Assembly: GCA_949752735.1 (NCBI GenBank)
Contig: OX457053.1
Location: 27,644,997 to 27,708,996 of the forward strand
Source: Lumbricus terrestris
Taxonomy: Eukaryota > Annelida > Clitellata > Crassiclitellata > Lumbricidae
Length of the DNA stretch: 64,000 bases
Reading direction: 5' to 3'
In this document: positions 57,044 to 64,000 of the stretch, piece after piece
Position numbering within the stretch: position 1 is the stretch's first letter
How the letters are laid out: each line of letters starts with the position of its first letter
Notes under the pieces: model-generated
Told to the model about the DNA's origin: nothing
Databases searched by the model: none
The model's input: the letters and a program-made list of their open reading frames with translations, nothing else
Translations under genes and position numbers: made by a program

Positions 57044-58888
57044 AAAGTGACACTTCAAGAAGAAGCTCATCAGTGGAACTTCCAAAATGAACCACGCGAA
57101 ATTAGTTGAAAACAATGGCAACTTAAAATAGCAAAGTGCAGTGCTAACAAACCAGTCAGGCTCAGAAACTGATAAGCAACAATTAATGGCAAATTAAGTG
57201 CAAAAAATGATACAACAAATTGATTGAACAATCACAATATTAGTCTAAGATCAAACAGCAGGCTGCATTTTGCCAAGTAACTTTAACGTTTTGCTGTTAT
57301 ATCCATCGAAAGAATTGCAAGAAAACAGAATCGATAAAAGATGATTTCCGCACATCAACAATTCATCAACTGCATGATGTGACTACTTGAGTCGAATTAT
57401 GAAACACAAACATGTTTAAAACAAACAGGACGATATTCTTAAACCAAAAATTCTTGACCCTGAGAAATAGTTAATAAATATTAGACCCAAGAAGGACTTA
57501 GGATTTTACACTTTAGGACTTTACACAAGTTTCTTGGCAGACAGTATCCTGTAACTCATGTTTAGGGGACTTTCATCTTTACAGACCATTCTATCACCTT
57601 CCGTTTTCTGCAAAGTGTGAGCATTTGTCTAATGGACATAAAGATTACTTACTTATGAACTAAATGCATGCACATCCAGAAGCATACCATTGAAAGGTGT
57701 TTGTTTACTGATTGAAATTAACACAGCACATAACCCGAGTTTTTGAACTGTAAACTTGTGTTAGAACAAAAAGAACCATCGGGGCTGATATTCGCCAACC
57801 AACCAACATTTTCCAAGTGTGCCCCAAAAAGCACACACAGTTTTGACAATACTACAGGGTGAGAATTGCCAGGAGAGTTGGTGGGGTTCAACCCCATTCT
57901 TTCTTAGAGCCCCACAGTAAAGCCTGTTTTACACACCATTTCCAAGTGAATCCAACCCCAACCCCCAGCCGTTTCTCTACAATTCTCACACTGCAATACT
58001 ACAATGCAGGGTGCAAGACTCGCACCTTCTCTTGTATTATAACTGCACAATGAAGCTTCTACAATTGTCTGTCACACCCCACTGCATAAGGCTTGCCGCA
58101 ACTATGGCAAGTTTTAATTGTGGGTCATGCTATAAAAAAATACTGACATCTCATGACAGCAACCCTAAGGCTGTCTTTAAACTAGAGGCTCCTATTCCCC
58201 ACTTGTCTTTGTCCTTGACCAGCAAGCCAGTAAATCATTGCGCACGTTCTAATACAATGCATAAATATTAAATGTAAAACGCGTGTCGTTGAAACACAGG
58301 CAACAGTTTTAAAAGGAAGTCTAACTGTTTAACTATGCAGCAACGCGCTATTGACAGTAAATTTGCAAGAATATCGGAATATCTCTATCAGTTGTTGACA
58401 AGAGAGTTGTCAGATAGTCGATTTCGCAGATGAATTGCTAGATCACGCGTCGTCCCAGTTTTTAGCAACACGGGCAGGTAGCACAAAAACCACTCAGGGT
58501 CAACCAACCAATCAATTTACCTGCACAATAAAATCGACTCACCTCAAAATGCGCGTAATATATATCCGCTATCTGACCATCTACTAAGGGCCAGGATATA
58601 TTAGCATTATAATGAAAGCAATATAGTAGGGAATTAAGAAGTTTTCTCGGTCGTAGCAACCTTAACAGTTTACATGCCCGATCTTTACGTTTCACGAAGG
58701 CTGTTATATAATATGTGGAAGGGCGCGTTCTTGCAACGCTTATGAAACAGCTAGTTGGTACGCTCAGGCCATCCGACTCAAATTATAAAAACCGCAAATT
58801 ATTGTCATCACAGTATAAATAATATTTCATATGATAATAACAATGACATAATATTTGTTATTTGTATTGTGCTGTCATTCAGGCCGGG
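57044..58888. other. Intergenic sequence, no gene recognised
   Basis: AT-rich sequence upstream of both flanking genes. I see no convincing exon or RNA gene in either orientation. The upstream non-coding exon and promoter of the ABCG2-type gene, implied by the 3' splice site at 55979-55980, should lie here or further on. Confidence 0.4.
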
Positions 58889-59031
58889 GCTAAAGTGTGG
58901 CGGGACGGTTATGGACCGCATCCAGGCACTTATTTTCAAGTCGCCATGCCGTCCTGTCACTTATTATTTTGGCCAACACACCTGAAAAGATGAGGGTGTC
59001 TAGGCACCCTTTTTACACTTTAAGCACTGCA
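58889..59031. mobile_element. MITE-like element with inverted ends (copy 3 of 3)
   Basis: Ends taaagtgtgg and acactttaagcactgc. The interior (gcatccaggcacttatttt, ccatgccgtcctgtcactta) matches the copies at 32991 and 38634. Confidence 0.5.
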
Positions 59032-59091
59032 TGCAAAATTTATTTTAGCTCCTACATTAAAAACAATGCTGGAGTTACATAATTTGCATGT

Positions 59092-59268
59092 GATAAGTCA
59101 ATATATTACTGTCTCACAACATGATTCTTGACCTGGAATCGTATAGTCAGTTTTGACTTTTTACGAGCGAGACTGGTTAGAGCAGCGGTTCTCAACCGGG
59201 GTCCCCGGGTTGACTATACGATTCCAGGTCAAGAATCATGTTGTGAGACAGTAATATATTGACTTATC
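59092..59268. repeat. 58-bp perfect inverted repeat with 61-bp spacer
   Basis: Arms 59092-59149 and 59211-59268 are exact reverse complements by direct reading (start gataagtcaatatattactg). The spacer contains cagcggttctcaacc, like a hAT terminal repeat. Confidence 0.93.
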
Positions 59269-59364
59269 TTGACAAAACATAACATGGACCTAAAACATAA
59301 CATAACACTCGACCCGGATCACTACGGACTACTCTCGCGGACAACCCTTCTAACTCAACGCAGC

Positions 59365-59430
59365 GGTCGTGAATAAGCTATTGCCCCGCACTTGGCTTTC
59401 AAGTGGCGCTTTATAAATTTCGAGTTTACG
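59365..59430 (+). mobile_element. LINE/SINE tail of a second type
   Basis: Contains cttggctttcaagtggcgct followed by ttataaat and a simple tail. A related piece is at 18400-18480 (cttgcctttcaagtggtgct). Confidence 0.45.
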
Positions 59431-59500
59431 ATTACGACCTATAATGACATGTCATGTAATCACAGCATAAATAGCAAATCTATCGCTTTGATTTCTTAAC

Positions 59501-59722
59501 GCCGGGGGCCGGTAGAGTAATGGTTAACACGCTGGCCAAGAGAGCGAGAGGTAGTGAGTTCGAGCCCCCGTTGGGCGGATTTGCTTTGTAGGCTGCCATT
59601 GGCGCCGTGTAATTACAAAGCTGTCTGTTCAGTTGGTAGTTAAGTTTAATTAAGATTACTGCATAACATGTAAATGTAAAGCGCAGTGCGTCTTGCAGGC
59701 GTTTCATTAAAGAAAAGATATT
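59501..59722 (+). mobile_element. tRNA-derived SINE (family 2), uninterrupted copy
   Basis: Box A ggtagagtaatggtta, box B gagttcgagcccc, the body ggctgccattggcgccgtgt, and the 3' end tgcaggcgtttcattaaaga. It serves as the empty-site counterpart of the MITE-split copy at 53500-55253. Confidence 0.85.
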
Positions 59723-60188
59723 ATATTAGATTAATTAAACCGGAATTGACCACAACTTTTGACCATCGCTTCCGACCACGGATGATCATCCTGCCAAAGA
59801 TGACCGTGATTTTTAAAACAAAACGTCATTTCCGTATGATTCCTGGACAGATCGACAATCGCACCGGGTATATGATAGTTAACCATATCTTTAATACAAG
59901 TATTGCCAATAATTGAATGTACAAATATTATTATTTACGGCGTTGGTGTTATAATAGATTAACATTAATGTTCTCGCTTTTATTGCATGTCATCACTGCC
60001 AACAGTACGAGATACAAGATGTTTCTCCATCAGATGCGATTTAGCTCATCCCACGGAGGCTGGTGAGGTAAACACGGGGCCATTGTCGTGTGTGTATGAC
60101 GAATAGGATTGAAACAATTGATAGGATAGTTGCAGTAATATCTTGACGAGTATGTCCGTTATTTGGAAGGCTTAACTCGTTGTAGGAA

Positions 60189-60416
60189 ATGCGTGGTAAC
60201 GTTCTTTCAACGGCCGAACTGAAGAGGCTGGCCGAACATAAGTACAGCGCGGAGGGCACGTCGTTTCTCGAGCCCCTAATGCAACCCTTCTGGCGATGGG
60301 TTGTCGAACTGCTGCCGCTTTGGTTGGCCCCGAACGCTATCACGTTGGCCGGGCTGATCGTCAACGCCCTGACTGCGTTTGTTCTTATGCTTTTCAGCCC
60401 AGACGGAAAAGGAGAG
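60189..60416 (+). CDS. CEPT1: Phosphotransferase gene, exon 1 (residues 1-76)
   Basis: From ATG to the donor gtagat. It encodes the cytosolic N-terminus ([13 protein letters not shown]) and the first membrane segment after [11 protein letters not shown]. Confidence 0.92.
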
Positions 60417-60640
60417 GTAGATCGATTTTATCTTAACGATTTTTAATCGTCCGGATGCTGAGAAACAGGAACTGATGTCTTCATTTAAATTTCAGATTTA
60501 TTTATTTATTTCAGAAATTTATATAGCGCCTCTTCAAGGTTGGCTACTCAGAAGCGCTCCCGGCCCAACCACGGCTAAATAAAACAGTTTTTAGGTTCTT
60601 AAGGAACAGAGCGGAGTGACCCCTGGGATGATGTGTCTTG

Positions 60641-60692
<52 letters not shown>

Positions 60693-63569
60693 GACTTGTG
60701 TTAGAAGATATATACAGCTGTCAGTCCTGTTATACTAACCGTACTGAGCATGCACTAAGAGTATAAATGCTTTAGAATATTAACTGTTTCCAAATTTTTA
60801 AATATTTGGAGCTAACGAGAATTTGTCAGTGTTGTATCATGCTCCTCTCACCAGAATACTTCTGTAGCACATTTTACAGTAGGATATACATGGTCTTGTT
60901 TATCACCGACAGCGAGACTTCCAACTACTTTTATACCCAAACTAAGCTGCAAAGGCTGGGTTAAGTTGTTTTAAAGTAATGTTACAAGACCCTGATATAT
61001 GGCCAGAAAATGTATCTGATAGAATAGCGTCTCCAGTTGTTCGTAGTTGCTATTAAACAAGTTCGATTTTTGATTGAGTTTGTCTTGTGCACGCTTGGTC
61101 TCTTCGTAGACCGCTGGCTTTTTTAATTGTTTGATATTGTTTCATTTTTATTAGCCGCCTGGATGGAGTTTTGTCCTGTTCTCACTTGTTCTCTTCGTAT
61201 ACCGTGTTTTTTAATTGTTCGATTTTGTTTCATTTTTATTAGCCACCTGGATGGAGTTTTGTCCTGTGTGCACTTGGTCTCTTCGTATACCAGACACTCG
61301 ATGCCATCGACGGAAAGCAGGCGCGACGAACGAACAGCAGTTCACCTCTGGGCGAACTTTTCGATCACGGCTGTGACTCGGTGTCTGTAGGTCGGTCATT
61401 TGTTTTTTGTTCTCAGAATCACTTCTTAGAGTCTTGATTTATGTGATTGATTGATTGATCTGTTGCTAATGTTTTATTGAATGAATTTTTCAATGTATGT
61501 ACATGTACTTGTACTAGAGTCTTTTTGGTCCAACCTACTAATTATCTAGTCTTGTTTGGTCCAGCCTACTAATCTAGTCTTTTTGGTCCAACCTACTAAT
61601 CTAATCTTTGCCTCTAGTGGGAAGCTTTTGGTCCCGCATGTTAAAACCTCAACCTGTCAGCGTCGTGCATTCTGAGCTGTCTGGAATAGTCTTCCGTTGG
61701 AGATGCGCCTGTTACCTAGAGTTGACCCATCAGTGTTTTACAGACTCCTTAAAACTTTTTTGTTTCACCGTGGTTGGGCTGGGAGCGCCTCTGAGTGGAC
61801 TTCTTGAAGGGGTGCTATATAAATTCTTGAAATGAATGAATGAATGAATGAATAATCTGATAACTTCTAAAATGCTGAACCACCAAATCAGTGGCCACTT
61901 CTAGTTGAACTTTGTTAAAAACTCGTGTGCCAAATTCACGAATTAATGTCTAGGTCCATTATTAAGGAATAAATGACTACGTACGTATTAGTAAAAAGAT
62001 ATCTGCTGTCTAACTAACCTATTCTTGACCATTGGGATAGTTTGTGGTGTTGAAAAGACACATGGTTATGTTGCATCATTTTTCATTAATGTAGTGCTGT
62101 ACTTTACATTCATTCATTCATTCATAACATTTCTATAGCACCAATTCTATAAAGCTGCTAAGAGGTGCAACAGAACCTAGTTACTGAGTCCCTGCAAAAG
62201 CTTAGCACCTAAATACTTCTGTGACTTGATGTGCAGGCATGTACTCTCTTTACACCGTCTTCGTTCTGCTGACCGCCTTGATCTATTTGTGCCTTGGTCA
62301 CGAACCTCATTAACCCAGCATCGGAATTTTTCTGCTGTGGGTCCCTGAATGTGGAATGACCCTCCACTGCAATTCACAGCTGGCAGGATTCTGGCAGGGA
62401 ATTCACCTGCATCTCTTTGCTGCTTGAAAACCTATCCCTTTTCATGGGCCTGTCGCGCTGAATAGCTCTGCTGTGAGAAGCAGGATTTTACAAATGTTCA
62501 TATCAATATCAAATTAGATTAGAAGTTCAGGGATATGCACCAGTGTTACTTTGTTTTTCAAATGCAGAAGCAGGTTAAAATTGTGTTAACCTTGTTGCAA
62601 GTGATTTTGCTGCATGTCTTTTTATAGAACTATATTTTTCTGCATAGTTTTGGTGTTGCAAGTGATTTTGCTGCATGTCTTTATTCTATGTTTTTCTGCT
62701 TTAGTTTTAGTGATCGTTAGTCTTTGCATCACGCTTCAACTCGGCTTCAGCGCCGATCTCATGTATTTTGAATGCTTCACGGCGATGTTCATCTTCTATG
62801 CAGCCCACTGGCAGACCTACTGCTCGGGCACGCTCAAGTTCGGCTAGTGAGTGCATCTACTCGTCTCTCTCTCTGTCTCTCTCTGTCTCTGTGTCTTTGT
62901 CTCTCTCTCTCTTTGTCTATATCTCTGTCTTTCTGTCTGTCTGTCTTTGTCTCTATCTCTGTCTGTCTCTGTCTCTCTCTTTGTCTCTATCTCTGTCTGT
63001 CTGTCTGTCTCTATCTCTGTCTGTCTGTCTCTCTCTCTTTCTCTGTCTCTCTCTCTCGTGGCTGTCGTAAGATCCTTCATCATTATCACCATCGTTGACA
63101 GCATTGATGTATTGCTACTTATTTATGTATTTGTTGCATTTGCCATAGCGCCCCTGCAAGGTATCTACCCAGAAGCGCTCCTGACTACAGCACGGACGCT
63201 GCATCGGAGTTTCACGCCGAAGTGCACGAGCAATTGCGAGTGAAGGACTTGCTCAAGCTACCTAGGCAGCGGCTTGAGGTGGATTCGAACCTGGAACTCT
63301 CCAGCTTCAAGGCGCCGAACCCACCACCGCGCCCTGCAGTGTGTCGATGCTGATGATTTCACAAGATGGCTCCACAAATTATTATTTAGCTGTGGTTTTT
63401 TTTGTTACATTATAATCCAAATAAAAACTGATCTGTTTTGAAGTGTTTAGTGTTTACCAGTAAAGCTGTGTTTTCATTTTCCAGCGTAGACGTAACGGAA
63501 GGCCAGTGGAGCGTCATCGGGTTGTTCCTAGTGACCGCCTGCCTTGGTACTTCCTTCTGGTCGATGAAG
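60189..63569 (+). CDS. CEPT1: Choline/ethanolamine phosphotransferase, 5' half (four exons), 3' partial
   Basis: Integral membrane enzyme of the ER/Golgi that transfers phosphocholine or phosphoethanolamine from the CDP-alcohol to diacylglycerol, the last step of the Kennedy pathway. Exons 60189-60416, 61243-61390, 62711-62846 and 63485-63569 join in consistent phases to 199 codons, about half of the usual 400 or so; the rest lies beyond the window. The active-site motif D-x-x-D-G-x-x-A-R-x8-G-x3-D-x3-D is complete: D96, D99, G100, A103, R104, G113, D117, D121. The N-terminal [10 protein letters not shown] and W-L-A-P-N-x-I-T-L, plus F-Y-A-A-H-W-Q-T-Y further on, are family hallmarks. An in-frame TAG two codons before the ATG supports the start. 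CEPT1, CHPT1 or a single ancestral gene cannot be separated here; it is less like SELENOI/EPT1. Confidence 0.92.
60505..60625 (-). mobile_element. LINE/SINE 3' tail fragment in phosphotransferase intron 1
   Basis: Minus-strand copy of the shared tail (tatagcgcctcttcaagg on the plus strand) with a (TTTA)n end, followed at 60640-60692 by a perfect (TCAA)n microsatellite. Confidence 0.7.
60640..60692. repeat. (TCAA)n microsatellite
   Basis: About twelve uninterrupted tetranucleotide units in intron 1 of the phosphotransferase gene. Confidence 0.96.
61065..61290 (+). repeat. 88-bp tandem duplication spanning the exon 2 acceptor
   Basis: Two good copies of the polypyrimidine tract, AG and the first roughly 45 bases of exon 2 (exon-like starts at 61155 and 61243), preceded by a partial third copy (about 61061-61112) lacking the acceptor. 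Only the last copy continues into the catalytic exon. Confidence 0.85.
61243..61390 (+). CDS. CEPT1: Phosphotransferase gene, exon 2 (catalytic motif)
   Basis: After the acceptor ttattag; donor gtcggt. Residues 77-125 include the whole D96-to-D121 metal- and CDP-binding motif. Its 5' boundary is part of a tandem duplication (see findings). Confidence 0.93.
61615..61855 (+). mobile_element. LINE 3' end fragment with (GAAT)n tail
   Basis: Decayed coding relic, then gggagcgcctctgagtgg and cttgaaggggtgctatataa in intron 2 of the phosphotransferase gene. Confidence 0.7.
62150..62510 (+). mobile_element. LINE 3' region relic
   Basis: Encodes [18 protein letters not shown] and W-N-D-P, matching the LINE C-terminal pattern and the relic at 15290-15476. 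The tail differs from the main type (tgtgagaagcaggattttac). Confidence 0.55.
62711..62846 (+). CDS. CEPT1: Phosphotransferase gene, exon 3
   Basis: After gttttag; donor gtgagt. It contains [14 protein letters not shown], conserved in the family. The segment joining exons 2 and 3 is about two residues shorter than in vertebrate enzymes as I remember them. Confidence 0.88.
62855..63060. repeat. (TC)n/(TCTG)n low-complexity tract
   Basis: About 200 bases of tctc/tctg repeats starting directly after the exon 3 donor of the phosphotransferase gene. Ser/Leu-rich frames across it are artefacts. Confidence 0.95.
63118..63337 (-). mobile_element. tRNA-derived SINE (family 1), near full length
   Basis: Minus strand: box B ggttcgaatcc, the body with caagtccttcactcgcaatt, and the tail with (AAAT)n. 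In intron 3 of the phosphotransferase gene. Confidence 0.83.
63485..63569 (+). CDS. CEPT1: Phosphotransferase gene, exon 4
   Basis: After ttttccag; donor gttagt. Encodes V-D-V-T-E-G-Q followed by a hydrophobic segment. The gene continues outside the window. Confidence 0.88.
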
Positions 63570-63649
63570 GTTAGTTGACCGATGACCATTGTAATTGGTA
63601 ATACCATTTCATCATCATCCATTCGTTCAAAGATTTCTATAGCTCACGA

Positions 63650-63721
63650 CTCTATCATGTTGTTTGTAATGGCATGGCTGTGTTACAGTGCCTTAGAAAT
63701 CGTCATTATTATTATTATTAA

Positions 63722-63754
<33 letters not shown>

Positions 63755-63897
63755 GGCAAGAAAGTACAGTTTTAGGCTGTGTTACATTGCTATAGAAATC
63801 GTCATTATTATTATTATTAATATTATTATTGTTATTATTATTGTTATTATGGCAAGAAAGTACAGTTTTAGGCTGTGTTACATTGCTATAGAAATCG

Positions 63898-63952
<55 letters not shown>

Positions 63953-63985
63953 GGCAGGAAAGTACAGTTTTAGTTGAATATAAAA
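63650..63985. repeat. Three tandem repeats with (ATT)n tracts
   Basis: A module of gctgtgttacattgctatag plus aaatcgtc is followed by (att)n and atggcaagaaagtacagt, three times. The module resembles the dispersed SINE tail at 27970 and 14050. Ile-rich frames across it are artefacts. Confidence 0.85.
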
Positions 63986-64000
63986 ATGCTGCATCACGAA

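Noticed and set aside
61127..61390. A separate 87-codon open frame starting in the intron
   Set aside because: It is in another frame from the catalytic exon and arises from the duplicated intron end.
62768..63104. Ser/Leu-rich and Glu/Arg-rich open frames
   Set aside because: They start inside phosphotransferase exon 3 and run through the (TC)n tract. The donor gtgagt at 62847 and the acceptor at 63483-63484 explain the real gene.

Overview
This is a stretch of an animal (metazoan) nuclear genome. Genes are split into short exons with canonical GT-AG introns, introns reach 17 kb, there is one giant exon, and short-TIR DNA transposons, SINEs, LINE 3' ends, microsatellites and satellites are everywhere. 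The style (tRNA-derived SINEs, many hAT-type MITEs, AT-rich introns) fits a marine invertebrate, but I cannot name the phylum from the sequence.

Layout. (1) 2-9535, plus strand: the 5'-truncated end of a giant exon of more than 3,170 codons. It encodes a hydrophilic, repeat-rich protein with three separate in-frame tandem repeat arrays (9, 14 and 13 residues) and a Ser/Pro-Arg-rich region. A related block of roughly 90 residues occurs near each end. It resembles the giant-exon tails of neuronal ankyrins, but that is an inference. (2) 9536-15822: its 3' UTR and the convergent intergenic region, with several MITEs and a LINE relic. (3) 15823-55929, minus strand: a complete ABCG2-type half-transporter gene. 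I assembled it by hand from 17 coding exons whose splice phases all agree, giving 675 codons plus stop. Its first coding intron (38546-55735) holds an approximately 11.7-kb satellite of a 73/75-bp unit. Other introns hold minisatellites, SINEs, LINE 3' ends and MITEs. (4) 55930-60188: the intergenic region of a head-to-head gene pair, with a Harbinger-like MITE and a 58-bp perfect inverted repeat. (5) 60189-63569, plus strand, running off the window: the first four exons of a choline/ethanolamine phosphotransferase (CEPT1/CHPT1 type) with the complete CDP-alcohol phosphotransferase motif.

The three genes do not form an operon or an obvious pathway. One is a probable cytoskeletal scaffold, one an export pump and one a phospholipid-synthesis enzyme. 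The most interesting material is: the giant repeat protein; the intronic satellite with higher-order structure; an ABCG2 that keeps the glycosylation site but has lost all extracellular-loop cysteines; a multiplied 3' splice site in the phosphotransferase gene; and a transposon history that can be read inside the window (MITE in SINE with an empty site elsewhere in the window, hAT in LINE, and a SINE and LINE sharing a 3' tail). I see no CRISPR array, prokaryotic operon or viral genome here.
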